The position numbers were made by a program, and so were the translations under genes. A DNA stretch of 64,000 nt. It comes from Cucumis sativus (lineage: Eukaryota; Streptophyta; Magnoliopsida; Cucurbitales; Cucurbitaceae). Of the stretch, positions 21,801 through 35,641 are shown piece after piece (position 1 is the stretch's first letter; each line of letters opens with the position of its first letter). The notes below the pieces were generated by a model, which worked only from the letters and a program-made list of their open reading frames with translations, made no database searches and had not been told where the DNA came from. The DNA lies in contig NC_026657.2 of NCBI RefSeq assembly GCF_000004075.3, forward strand, positions 29,358,408-29,422,407, written 5' to 3'.

Positions 21801-24800
21801 TACAAGTCAAGTCATATATATATATAGGTTTGATGGGGTAAAAATACAATATGATATATATTGGTATATATTATATGGTGTGAAAGGATAATATTAAATT
21901 CCAAAAATTGAAAGATTCCCAAGAAAATGACACATTTTAAATAGTGGAAATTAGATGAATATATAGACAAAAGAAAATTGGTTTGCTCTCCAACCTTAAT
22001 GGGCTCCTTGTTGGAAAGCAGACAACCAATGCATGAGGAGAAATGACATTTAATAATAGTTTCTTCTTATTTTAAACTATATATCAATTTCTATATTATT
22101 TTATTTCTGTGGATCCAATTATTATTATCTTTTTCTCTTTCTAATTTCCATATTACTGCAAGAGCTAAGTTTTCTTTTTTTCTAAAAAAAAAAAAAAATC
22201 AAGATTGGTATTCAATCAACCTTTTTGGGTTAAATTACAAAATTTGCACGATGGTTTGAAAATAATTCAACTTTGTATTTATCCCCTTAGTCTTAAATTT
22301 ATATATAAAAAAATTAATATACATTAAGAAGAAAAACGAATCTAATAGAAAAATAGTAGAAATTCGTCTAATTCACATTTCAATAACAATTTTAGTTTTA
22401 GTTTTTTTTTTTTAATTTGTGTTTTTTGAGAACATATAATCAAATGAAATCCTTATCTAACAGATTAATAATTAATGTGTGAGATTTGTTTCTTTAATGT
22501 ATGGATTGGACCAAAGCCAGTTATCTTCACATGTAATATTTCAAGAATATTCTTTTTTTTTTAAAAAAAAATGATAGATTAATATAGAATAATTATTTAT
22601 TTTTCAGAAAAAGAATATAACTTAAAATTTGGAATATAAATTATTGTTCTTCCAAACTCCAAAGTGAAAATGGCATTTTGACTTATTTTATCCTTGAGAA
22701 ATTAATTTCAGCTTAATGATGATTACTTATGATCAAGACTAATTGGGTATTGGTTTGGTATGGTGTTATCTTTTTGGAAGCAGTGCTTTTGTTGAGCTTC
22801 AAAAGTCTTTGTTTTAATTAAACAACATATATAATAATACTAGTGAATCAAAAGGTGAAATTGACATGTTTAATTAATACTATACATCACTTTATACAAT
22901 TTCCTATGAATTTAAACAACCAAAATATTAGCACTTTTTTAAAAATAATTAAACGAGAAATTTAAAAGAAAGAAAAAAACATATGAGTAAATAATCATTT
23001 TTCACACCGTCCTTTGTGTCACACAATATCATACAAACAAGTAAAAATATTAAATTAAATCAAAAAAATAAAAATAATTTCAATATTGAAAATAACTATT
23101 TTCCATACAAATAAGCATATTCATGATCTATCATTATTTTTTATTAAAAATTTGAACTTAACAATAAAATTTTCTTTCAAAAAAAATAAAAATACCTATC
23201 ATTGGCTTAAGAGTTGAAAACTTTTATAAAAAAAGTTGTTGCAAAGATTACTGGACCTAGAGGTTGAGTTTTTGTCAAGTGTCATGAAATGAAAGAGGAT
23301 TTTTCATCCAAACAAGAAAACTTTCATAAATATCAAATCTATGTATGGTATTTAATTTATAGTCCATAGGGAAAAAGGGAATGAAGCTAAATTTTGTAGT
23401 TATTCCTATTAGTAAACATTCTAGAGGTAACCACCGGCCATCAAAACTCCTTGGTCCAAATTAGAATTTATTTTTTTCTAGTGGAAAGAAAGATGCATTT
23501 TTGCTTTTGACTATAAATAAGATCCATGCATGAGCTTTCTAAATTCTTATCTCTACCTATGCAAATGTTCATTCAATTTACCCACAATAATCATATCTTG
23601 GTTTAATTTAATTTACATACATTCTTTTTTCTTTACTTCTTAACCCTTCAAAATACTCTATAATTGATGAGAGAGAAGTAATTTTTTATATTAATACTGC
23701 CTATGTTATAAATTAATTAATTAGTTTCTTCTTTTAATTTTCGTATGAAGTAATAATTGTATAAAACTTGTCAAACTCCATCCTATTATTTTTTTAGAGA
23801 GAAAACTTATAATTATTTCCATTAAACTCAATTTTGATTAGTCTTAGTCTTTTTTTAAAAAAATTTGTCATTGTATTTATCCTAATTAACTATTTTGTTA
23901 ATTATATTAATTCAAAATTTCAATTTTAGTGAGTGTAGTAGTTTGCATCAAATTGGACTAAGTCAATTAAACTTCTAAATTTTTTATAAGTGAACCAATT
24001 TAAATCATTCACAATCTACATTAATTCTCAAATGCATAGGTTTCTTCATATATTGGTTTTACAAAATGTATGAATATTGATTCACATAGAATTTCTTTTA
24101 CAAATTCTATTTATAAAAGTGTAAGGGTTTAATTGATACAATTAATATTAATTAGTTTTCACTCAATGTTTTTTCAAGTGAAACACAAACCAAAATGTTT
24201 GGATTTAAATTGTTGTAATTATTAGTCATAGAATAATAGCAAATAATGATAATATGAAATTGGTAGATAATAAATTAACCCTTAATTACAAATGAAAATA
24301 GTAAAAGAAAAACCACCATTGTATTGCATCCGTTGATGTATCTTTCAAACAAGTCAACCAAACTCACCAACTTGAAAGATTGAGCAATAATTAAATCCAA
24401 ATTATGCAATGATATATATTTTTTTAATGTATATTATTAGCATAAACTACACAAATTATATGATGTTTATTATAATATAATGTCATGGTCATAGCCAGCC
24501 TAAATGGTTCACATAATTGAGAGAAAGAGTTGGAAAATTGTTCTTTAATAAGACCCAGCAGAGCAATTCCATCACCTTTCTCCCTTTTTCAATTTTTTTT
24601 AATAAGAGCAAAAAGAAAAAATAATTAATTTATATACCAATCTTTCATAACATAAATATACAATATTCTATGCCACCATATGTTACTTTTTCCCACTACT
24701 TTACTTTTCTTGTTGTTTTCCTTTTGCTTGTGTGGTTGTTTTGTATAACAAAACTTTCTTCTTAAATTTTGACTTGGCACCCAAAAAACTAAAAAAATAA

Positions 24801-27800
24801 TAAAAAAGAAAAGATCCCTTAAAGAATCTATGTACCTTTCATTGAGGTTTAGATGTGATTTTTTGTTCTCATTTTAATTATTTAACTATACAAACATATA
24901 TAATAATTGATATAAAACCACATTATAATATATATGATTGACTTTTAAAAAGTTAATGTTTATTATTATTGTTTAATTATGTATTAAAATAATTTCACCT
25001 CGTGATGAGGATGCTTATATTAATTAATTATATTTTCTTTTCTATTATTGTTGAATTTTACATTGAAAGAAAATCATATGGACTGCGTATAATGTAAATA
25101 ATGTAGTGCATGTCCTAAGATCATCGTCAATATAATGTAAATTAATATTGTGCACGCAAAATAATATATATATCCAATTTAGGAACAAAGCATTTTTATT
25201 AGATAGCCATTTCTTTTTTTTTTTTTTTTTAATAGAGTGTGTATCATGAAGAAATTTTTTACTATAAGTTTATTGATTTTGTATAATTTCTCCAAATGTA
25301 ATAGGGACTTGAGTATTGGCAAATGTCACTATCCCCACCACATAATTTGAAAATATCTTCCCAATTAATCAAGGTAGGAAAGAAGAAAGTGTTAAGTAAA
25401 AATTGTAGCTAATAATAAAAAATAAGGAATAAATGGCAGAAGATTTATAAATATTTTAGCTAATTTTGTTATATTTAAAAGTGTAAGTATGTTTGATATA
25501 AAATGATATTAAATTTGTATATGGTTATGAATTATTATTTGCAATAAAAATGCAATTTGTGTGTGATTATAAAATAATTATATTTAACACAAGAAATTAA
25601 AGGTAGATGAAGATGTGGGTTTGGTGTTTGGTGTGTGCTACACAACACAATACAATTGACTACTCCTCCTCTTCATTTTAATAATTAATTCTAAACTCCC
25701 CCAATCAATCATTCATACATTTCATCTCATTCATCTCATCTCAACCGTCTTTTGTATGCTTTCTTTAAGAAACAAACCTCTCTTTCTTCCCTTTCCTTAA
25801 AACCCCACTCAATTATTACTCTCTTTTCATCCTAACATACCCTCCTATCCCATTATATTCAACTTCAATTAGTGGTGAAATTACTTTTTTAATCTTTAAT
25901 TAATCACTAACCTAGTATATGTCTAGAAACATTTACGACCTAGACTAGTATTATTGTTGTGTGTGTGTGACAGCTAAATGTCACCATCTTTATGTATATG
26001 TTATATATATTACTTTGTTGTTGTATAGACTCATGAGAAAGTAATTATAGCATGACTTATCACAAACCATCCCTTTCAATGCTAAACATTTTTACTTTAG
26101 GCATGCTAAAGCATTATTTAATCTTAAAAATTGAAAGAGTAATCCATATTATATTCTACCATTATTATGGTAAAAGAAGTTGTAAAATGAGAGTTAATTA
26201 AAATAGAAATTAGGATGGGAAGAATAGGGGGATTTGCTAGGCTTGCAAGATCTTTATGCATGGCGTGTTGAAGAAGAAAGTGTGTGAGCAACTAATTGTA
26301 TATTTGTGTAATGCTAAATGATATCATTTGTGCATTACATTTGTCGTCTATCTAAAGTGTTAAATTATTGGGGTCTTTGTTTCTTCTCAAATGAGTGAGG
26401 GCCCAAATTCTTTCTAATTTTTTTATTTTTTATTTATGAAGATATAGACATTTCATTTCCTAATTACTTAATCTCCATTTAATTTGTTTTCCTTTCTTTT
26501 TTAAATCAATAATTGGTGTGAGAAATTTTGCAATTCGGACGTGGGATTTCTACCTCCATTCCAATTTTAAATGTACGAACGACTTTGGTTTATGGGATAG
26601 GTTTGTATTCATATTTTGAGCTACAAATTAATAATGTATATACTAAAGTAAAAATATTTACTAATTTACTCATTTTAGTTTCAATTTTATTCCCTTTTTA
26701 AGTTATCATATGCTTTGAAAGTGACTAATTATTAAAGTTTATTGGTATGTAGATATTTGAGAAATGAAGAAGTACCATTTACATAAATTGATTTCCATTT
26801 CAACCTAACTAAAAAATTAAATTGGAATTGAATAAATTCAAAACGATAATTATTTGAAAATCTTTATTATTTTCTACATTTTGTTTCTAATTTGTATTTT
26901 AGGAATGTTTTCAAAATTAAAATCAAAATTTGAAAGAAAAAAAGAAGAGAGTATCTATTAATTATTTTTTTATTTTGCGTTTTTTAAAATTAATTTGATA
27001 TTATAAACCTCTCTTTCAGTTTTCACATTTTTCTGTGTTGCTATTTACTTTGCTCTTTTAAAACTAACCATAAGAGAAAATAAGAGAAAATAAGAGAAAG
27101 TGAGTTTAATATTTTAAAAAATCAAACGGTTATCAACAAATAGTAACAAAAAAAGAGTTCAAATATTCAAAATTTGAGACTTCTTGAATGAATTTTCATA
27201 CGAAGAAGCAACAGAAACTAACAAACGTAGGTACAATGAATAGCCATAAAAGAGAGGAACAAAATGAGTACGAAGAAAAGAGAATTGAAGCCATAAATGT
27301 AGTACACAACAAAGAGGGAAATTGGGGGGAGAAAGATGTATGTGTGTATGCAACCACCATTGCCCACCAACTGTTCGAGGAAATGTCTAAATGAAACCAA
27401 AGAACTCCAAAAAGAACCCTATTTTCGGAAGAAGAGAGGGTGCTGGCAATATGAGCTGTGTGTGTTATTTTTGTTCACACTTTTCATTTACTTTTGAAGA
27501 TTGTTGCATGTGATGAATCCAGAAGCCTCCACAAAAATGTATTAACTCCTCCCTCACACCCACCCTCCACCTAATCAACCTTTCTTTCTTTAGTCTTTGT
27601 GTTTTTTAATTGGATTCACACCTTCCACAAATTTTTTTATCTTAGCATTTACTTTTCATTAAATTCAAGTTTGTTAGAATATAAACATGTCAGAGCTCAT
27701 CGTTGAGTGCACTATACAACCTTGTGGTCTCACACTCATTTAGAAACCAAGCATGTATTATTAGCAGGGTTGTGTAAATAGCCTTGTGTGGATATTCTCA

Positions 27801-30800
27801 AGGGGTAGTTAACTTTAAATAATTATCATTTAGGACCAACTTCAACGACATCTCTAGACTTAAAGGAAACGAGTTGATTGAGCGCTCAAGACCTACATGC
27901 AACTTTATTGTGTAGAAAATTTATATACCTTAAACTTGAATGATATACTACCTTTTAATTTATGATGTGAGTAAACTTTCTTGATGAAACTTGTCTGTTG
28001 AAATGAGATTAAAGTTTAGAAAAAAACCAAAATGACAAAACTATGATATAGTCCAAAATTGATTGAACTATAAAGAAATACAATATAATGCCAAAGCTTA
28101 GAATTTTCCTTTGAGAATTTTGTGGAGGTTTATTCTGTGGTCAATCTTATTGAATTGACTAAGTTTTATTATTATTATTGGTCAAAATTTGGGAGTTTTG
28201 ACCTTTATAAAATTAATAAGGTAAAGTTTGAAAATAATTTAAATATTGCCAACCTTGATCCAAATAGATCGTGAAATTGAGAGATTAATTTTGGGAGTTA
28301 ATACACCGTGTAAGATCTTTTTTTTTAAAAAAGTGAATACTAAATTTTTAATTTTGAAAAATATATAATCTAATTGTTTTGCAAATAAACTAAACACGGG
28401 TGCGACGAATTAAGTTAGTAAGAAATCAAGATTGACAAGTAGGGAGTAATATGGAATATTTTTGCCAAACCTTTTACCTAGTAATTTAAATGATTTATAT
28501 AGAAATTCCTATTATATAACTAATACTTATTAAGCTCGTAATGTCACATCATTAATCTATGAAACTGTCATGTCGTATCACTTGGAACAATTACAGCCTC
28601 CACCACTAAAAATGACCACCATTACCTCATTTGTTAGGCTAATGCTTTCATAGGTTATCCGTGTATGACTTTGTTGCCACCACAACCACACGACTTTTCT
28701 CCAAAAGTCCACTAACCTCACTCTAGGTTCCCACATAGGTCCTCTTGTACTTACTCTCGACCTAGACCTAGTCCTCATTCAAAGGTATTCTAAAGCTTAC
28801 TCTAGACTTCCTTCCAGGGGTAGCATGAGTGATCATCTCTTTGCTTCCTTATAATTCATCTAAACTACGTTTACGCTCTCTTATAAGTCCACTAAACAAT
28901 ACTTCTCTCTCGAGAATCTTAAATTTAACTTACCTAGATAAATTTATTTACAATAAAACAATAGAATAATTTTTCTTTTTTTACCATATGGGTATCAAAC
29001 TTCTCATGATTATTTTATTACTATTGAAATCCTTTGATCAATTAAAAAGAAAGGGGAAGGTTTATTTATAAATAATTGGTTATAGTAATGTTAATATATA
29101 TAGATTGAGATGTGTACGACTCAATCTCTATATGATTAATTGAGTCGAACACGTCAACAAAAATTCAATTGGGTTTTATTGCATTCCATTCATTCCTCTC
29201 TTCCCCATAACGTAACCAACTTTCTTTGCCTAATTTTGTTTTTACTTTCATTATATAAACAAAATCCCTTCATCTTATAATTTTCACTTTAAAACCTCCT
29301 TTTAGTTCCGTGGCTTACAAACAACAATTATTACTCTTCCACCTTAACTTTCTCTGCCTCACAATTTACATATTCATACATACCCACTATTTTAGTATAG
29401 TTTCAAAGACTCGAGTATGTTCTCAACTTTATGCTCTTCATATAATATATATTTTTTTTAGAAAAACTGTCTTACAGCCTTCTCCAGACACAATTTCAAG
29501 CTTCACTCTTCAGTAAAACTTTTGACATCCATTTTAATAAATTCTTTTTTTAAAAGAAAGGTATTATTGTGTTGAAAAATTTAGACCACAAAATAAATAA
29601 GACGACATACAATTATTGTTGTCGGTTCTAGATCAAATGTAGTAGTACTTACAAAGTTGATATTTGATATAGATGCATGTATTTGGCATTATTGCAAGGG
29701 AAGTTACACAAATTTAGTCATATTGGAGATTGAATTCAAAACTTCTTCACATATATTATTCTATTTTTATGTTTTCTTTTTAAAGATCTTTTTAAGCCTA
29801 TAAACTCATTCAAGACTCGTCAATTTTCTAATCATCTTTTTCATAATTTATTGGAATTACGAAATCCAACCGTTATATAATATTTATTGGTACGAGACTT
29901 TTTTTGGTGATTTCGAAAAAGAAATTATAGAATTTTACATTTAAAGTAAACAATATTATATTATTACATAAATATGTAGGAAAGATCACCGTTTCATGTA
30001 AACATGGACTCGATGCAACACTTGGGAGAAAATTAGCGGTGTGTGGTGTAGTGTGTTGTGTTGTTCACATGATTGTATCTTTTCTTATAGTTTATATTTG
30101 TATTTTTTTTCCTATCTCTACGCTAAGAAAAATAAAGAATCTTTTTATTAAATTAGAGTGGTAATCGTTTTAAATAGTAAAATTATTTAAAATATTTTTC
30201 AAAGATAATAAAATGTCACAAATGATTAGATATATAACATAAGATAACACTTTGTTATATTTATAAATACTTTAGTTTATTATACCATATTTAAAAATAA
30301 CTATTGTTCATACCTCTTTAAACTATATGATTATAACTCGAAACATCTTTTATCAAACCCAAATTTTGCTTCTAACATGTCAAATTATCACTATAAACGT
30401 ATTAAACAAAATTAGATTGGGTAAATCAAAAGATTAATTACTATCTTAGTTTACATAGTAATTAATGTGTTTTTTTTGGTTGAAGTTGATGAACTTTTTA
30501 GATGAGAGAGTGTAGAAAAATCCCAAACAAAGCTTATAATTGATATTAAACTAAAGAAAAACAATGATTGGTCCACGTATATTCATAAAATAGGATTTGA
30601 TAATTGGAGCATACAGCTGGAGGGTGGAAAGGACCATAAAGGACAAATATGAGTCCAGAAAGTACAAGGAACCGGACTCCTCCCTTGTTATTGTTTACGT
30701 TATGCCTTTCTATTCAATCTTTCCCCAATTCCCACCACTTTCTTTTGATCATCTTTTAATCAAACGTGATTAGCATTACACTTCAAAGATTAAAAACTAT

Positions 30801-30862
30801 TTCCTTTTCTTTTTCTTTTTCTTGTTCAATTCAACAATGAACGAACCATGCCAATCCTTTTG
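18894..30862. other. Gene-poor AT-rich region (~12 kb)
   Basis: No recognisable gene. The first ~700 bp hold the SMR4 promoter and GC-richer upstream DNA, including four TTTTCC units at 19,591-19,614. The remainder is strongly AT-rich, with poly-A/T tracts, (TA) runs and only short low-complexity open frames. A small hairpin lies at 21,977-22,030, an AAGAGAAAAT-type triplet repeat near 27,070-27,100, and a laccase-antisense 19-mer at 27,692-27,710. Stretches near 27,670-27,900 and 28,560-28,930 are less AT-rich and may be decayed repeats of unknown family. Confidence 0.5.
21075..21100. repeat. (TA)13 microsatellite
   Basis: Uninterrupted TA dinucleotide run in intergenic DNA. Confidence 0.9.
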
Positions 30863-30876
30863 CCTATATAAACCCC
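30863..30876 (+). promoter_or_regulatory. Putative TATA box of the HAD gene
   Basis: CCTATATAAACCCC precedes a C/T-rich leader. A 5' untranslated intron is likely at 31,034-31,443 (TTG/gtaagt donor, T-rich tract, tag acceptor), ending 15 bp before the start codon. Confidence 0.55.
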
Positions 30877-31458
30877 TTTAACCCTCCCTTTCTCTTCCCC
30901 CACTCGCTCCATTCTTCATTGTTTCTTAAGGAGAAGAGCAACAACCTTTTCTTTCTTTGGCCCTCTTTCTGTAATAACCTTCTTCTCTTGTTCCCTCATT
31001 CTTCTTTTGCTCTTGCCATTTCGTTCCTAGTTGGTAAGTCCAGTTTCTTCTCATGTGGTTCCCTGATTTTGCCTTCTTTTCTCCATTATCTTCCTTGTTT
31101 GATCTCTGATTTGGATTTCCTTTCTGGGTTTTGTTGGGTTTTCTATTCTTGCATTTTTTTTAAAAAAAGTTTTTAATGGGTATCTAAAATGGGGTTTGGA
31201 TTGAACTTGTAATTTGACTGTTTGATAATACTGAGTAACATAAACATGGGTGTGGTTTTCTTTGTTGGAATTCCTTATGGAATATTGAACTTATGAATGA
31301 GATTGGTGTGGACTGAACTTTTTAACAGACTATTTTGTACTGCATTCTTGAATGAACCATTAAAATTGAAATTTTGAAGAGAGAGTATGTTGTTCAAGCA
31401 TACTGAGATCAGTTGTGATGTTTTTTTTTTTTTTTTTTTGTAGGATTTCTAAATCAAA

Positions 31459-32914
31459 ATGGAATACGAGAACCGGTTCAGGCAGGCTCAGAGACCAAAA
31501 TATGATTGTCTTCTTTTTGGTAAGAACTTCGTCTTTGAACAATCAGATTCTTTTCTCATATGATTTTTTATTTCTTTCATTTGGAATATAATTTGGTTCG
31601 TTTCTAATGTGTGTGGCTGAAACTGTAGATTTAGATGACACTCTGTATCCCTTGAGTTCTGGCATTGCAGCTTCGTGCCTTCAGAATATCAAAGGTAGGA
31701 TTATAAATATAAAATAAAGCCTGAAATTTCCATTGTGTTGCGATCATCAGTTTCTTGATGTTGTTTGTTACTTCCCTTTTTGTAGATTACATGGTTGAAA
31801 AACTGGGGATAGAGCAGAGTAAAATCCCTGACCTGTGCAATTTACTGTACAAGAACTATGGAACAACCATGGCAGGTCTCAGGGTATAGCTTCTTGAACT
31901 AATTACTTGTTTCAAAAATGCTTTGAAGAAGTGTAGAACAATAATAACTAATGGGGTTTTTTTTTAATAGGCAATTGGCTATGATTTTGATTATGATGAG
32001 TACCACAAGTTTGTTCATGGAAGACTTCCTTATGATAATCTAAAGCCCGATCCTGTTCTAAGGAATCTTCTGTTGAACCTGCCTTATAGGAAAGTTGTAA
32101 GTATTTGTGTCTTCTTTTTCAGATTCTGTAGAAACTTAAGATTCATTTTGCTGATTTTTTTCTCTTTTTGTGTGTGTATAGATCTTTACAAATGCTGACA
32201 AGATCCATGCAGTTAAAGTTCTTAAAAAACTTGGATTAGAAGACTGTTTTCAAGGCATTATCTGCTTTGAAACCCTGAATCCAACCAACAAGAATTTTGT
32301 TTCAGTCGATAAAGATGAAATGAATCCAATCCCATCTGACTCGAAAATTTTTGACATCATTGGCCACTTTCTTCATCCCAATCCTGGGACGGAATTACCA
32401 AAAACTCCCATCATTTGCAAACCATCAGAGGCTGCCATTGAAAGAGCTCTCAAAATTGCAGGCCTCAACCCTCAGAGAACTGTAAGAGAAAGAGAACCAT
32501 CTTATTCTTCACTTATAGCTCAATTTACAGTCCATTCCCTTTCAACTTCATTTTTGGTTTTAACTTGTTCCTTTTGCTGTTTTCAGCTGTTCTTTGAAGA
32601 TAGTGTTCGAAACATACAAGCTGGGAAACGTGTTGGGCTCGACACCGTCTTGGTAAGACATTTTGAAACCATGTAGATGAGAAAACAAAGGGCAGTTCCT
32701 GCTGAAAATTTGAGATATTGTTGGCTAATTTGTTTGTCTTTTTTGTTGTTTGGTACTATAGATTGGCACTTCACAGAGAGTTAAAGGAGCAGATTATGCC
32801 TTGGAAAGCATCCACAATCTAAGGGAAGGAATACCTGAGCTTTGGAATGTTGAAATCAAATCAGAAATGGGTTATGCTGGCAAAGTTGGAGTTGAAACTT
32901 CAGTGACAGCTTAG
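31459..32914 (+). CDS. HAD-superfamily hydrolase, pyrimidine 5'-nucleotidase-like
   Basis: Seven coding exons: 31459-31519, 31629-31694, 31786-31883, 31971-32096, 32182-32481, 32587-32652 and 32762-32914. They give 870 nt and 289 residues. HAD motifs are complete. Motif I is DLDDTL, with Asp21 the expected nucleophile and Asp23 the acid/base. Motif II is IFTNAD (around residues 118-123), motif III Lys lies in ICKPSEAA, and motif IV is FFEDS (Glu221/Asp222). This fits the SDT1-like pyrimidine 5'-nucleotidase group, which hydrolyses nucleoside monophosphates; the true plant substrate is not shown by the sequence. From memory the Arabidopsis counterpart At5g02230 also lies near SMR4 and PRT6. 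No signal peptide is seen, so it is probably cytosolic. Exon 5 contains an acidic insert (SVDKDEMN...NPGTELP) between motifs II and III that varies in the family. Confidence 0.87.
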
Positions 32915-35641
32915 AACTACAACATCCTTGTTAGGTTCTTCAAATCCTTCCCCCAAAAAATAATGAAAGAAAAACACAAGAAAAGGGGAAATCTTCCGCC
33001 TCCAGTTTCACTGGGCAGCTGTTGTAAATAAGCATTTTGATTATGAGAGTAAAGTTCATAAGTGTAATCTTTTCTGTTTTTCTACAATCACTTAATTAAC
33101 AAAATCATTGAAAAAAATCACTAAAAAAGATGTTGCCATCTATATTAGATGAATAAAACACAGAGTTCTCATACTCTCCACTAATTTTCTATCCATTCAA
33201 ATTCATTGCCACCATGTTTTTGCATGGCTGTAGTTCACATGTATCATGTTATGACAACTCCATCCATTCTCTTTACACCTAAATCACATCATGTACTGTT
33301 TTATTATCGTAAAATGCATTCTAGACTCAACTCAATATAATTGACAAAACAAATTCTTTCACTGATTTGGATGAGATATGATATTATTTTTTAGGTTCAA
33401 TGCAACTCATCAAAATCTAGTTATACGTACAATAATTTTTTTTTTGTCAAAAGATGCTCACACTATTTTCAAATAATTGCGCGTATTGCAACCATAACCT
33501 TAATGATGAAGATTGAATGTCAAAATAAGAATTAAAAAGGTCCATTATTGATTGTACAAAGAACGTGAATGAATACAATTAATAAAGAAAGATGATAGGA
33601 AATGACAAGACGTAAAAAGTTTTATAAGATGAATATGAATATAGATATCGATTAAAGTTGAATGGAGTGAGTTCTATAAATGATGTACAAGGAAAAAGCA
33701 TATTATGAAAGGATGTTAGTCCAAAATGGCAAAAATAAAGGAGGATCAGTTCCCAATTGCATTATAGAAAGAAACCAAGTTCAAACATTTGAGTCTTTTA
33801 TAGTAAACATTACAAAATGCTCAACACTCATATTTTTTCTTACATTTGGCCAATCATGGCTATTTAAATATGATGTGAGACTTGTAAAATACAGTTGTAT
33901 ATTATTTGATGTGGTTTAAATTGAATGGCGGAAACAAATTTGGACCATCCTCATTTGGCCACATAGCCCACATATGGGCGACCTTATAGATCAACCTACT
34001 TTTTTATATAGAGATTTGGCAAATACAATCCATCTTTCAGATTGAAGCTTTTTAATTAGTAAATTGCAATCGTGATGGTTTTATAATTCATATATTTTGA
34101 GGGCAATATTGAGATTGTTTCATATTCGAATATCTTATCTCTTCCTAACAATAGTCCATGATTTGGAGCGTTTAATTTAAAAAGTAAGTTATTTTAAAAT
34201 AATAATAAAGTGTTTGTCAACTAATCAAAATAATATCAAAACTCCTTTTAAAATTTTGTTTGATAAGATCCAAGTGATATATGTCTAAATCTTTAAAAAA
34301 AACTATAATTGACTCGTATATCAATTTTTAGTTCAAATAATTTATGGAATTGCGAGATTTTTAATAAGGAGTACATTGAAGTTTTGAAAAGAAAAATAAG
34401 ACTAGGTTGAAATTTTTCTACAATTAGATAAGATTGGAGATTAATCTTCTAGTGCCATTAGAAAATTTTCATTGACTATTTTTACAAACAGACCTTAAAA
34501 GATTGTGGACTGAAAATTGCACCAGATTTGATTAGTTGAATAGTCAACCAAATTTTGAAAACTATTTTCTTTTAGTTTTCAAAGATAACTTTAGGTTTAA
34601 TTTTCAAGAACTACAAAGTTAAAGCTAAAATGATTGCAAAAGGGAGATACAAAGAAATTGAGAATTGGTCAATGAAAGATAGACAATGGCATCAGCCTCT
34701 CGGCATTGAAAGACTCTTATTAAGAGCCCTCTTCTCCACTCCTTTTGGGAAAGTATATCTCATTATTCAAGAAATTGCATGCCCTTCGGATCCATGTTCC
34801 CCCACCCCCAAACTTGGCTAAGGACAGAAAGTCCCCACAACAGCAACATTGGGTTTTAGTTCACAGAAAACAGAGCCTTCATAGGTTGAGGAGAATGATA
34901 ATAATTCAGCTCACTTTCTATTATTCTATAGTAATAATATAATGCCTTTACTATAGTAATTCAGCTCACTTTCTACTCTATAATAATAATATAATATCTT
35001 TACTATATACTTCAAGTTGAAATCTCATTCTAGAATTCCACTTTTTTCTTTTAGTCTCATATGAAAATGAGTAAGAAACAACAGACAGGGTTTGAGAATG
35101 GTTTCTGTACTTCTATCAGAAAATTGATCTATATTGAGATTCAAGTACAACATTGTGACTACAAAATTCTGACACAAAAAGTAGAGAGGTTCAAAACTTC
35201 TTGTGAAGAACACTCTCAAGTGAAAACGGAGGAAGGCAAAAAAATTCAGTTATGTATTCCTACCCGTACAGGTAGAACGAATGGCAATGATAGCTCTTGT
35301 TGATTCTCTAACTGAACCTCACAAGACAGTTGCTAAATAAGATTTATATACTTGGAATGGGAAGACGTCTTCCGTCTAAAAAATTACATGGAGCATTGGA
35401 GCTTTCCTCAACAATGAGTTTCAAATTTCAAACGCTATCTCCATAGTTAAAACTGTTGAAAAAATTGAGAGAATTATTAGTTATGAATAGAGGTGGGGTT
35501 ATCAAAAACCAAGATAAAAACAGAGATACTTGTATAGTAGTTACCTCTTGGTCCTCGTGCAATCTCTTTCGGTTTGAATAGCTAAGGGCCAAAAGACACT
35601 TGCATATGTGATCAGCACAAAATACAAATCCCATCTCATGT
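32915..35641. other. Intergenic, HAD gene to GRAS gene
   Basis: AT-rich spacer with the HAD 3' region at the left. Short open frames at 33,680-33,919 and 34,630-34,942 have no recognisable motifs. An imperfect tandem duplication lies at about 34,903-35,010. The right-hand ~300 bp are likely the GRAS 3' untranslated region (the genes converge). Confidence 0.5.
34903..35010. repeat. Imperfect 55-bp tandem duplication
   Basis: Two adjacent copies beginning AATTCAGCTCACTTTCTA, offset by 55 bp, followed in each by a TAATAATATAAT-rich part. Confidence 0.8.

Noticed and set aside
27672-27900. TGTTAGAAT as a possible LTR start of an old retroelement
   Set aside because: Only a short consensus-like start was seen. 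No matching second end, primer-binding site or coding remnant could be supported.
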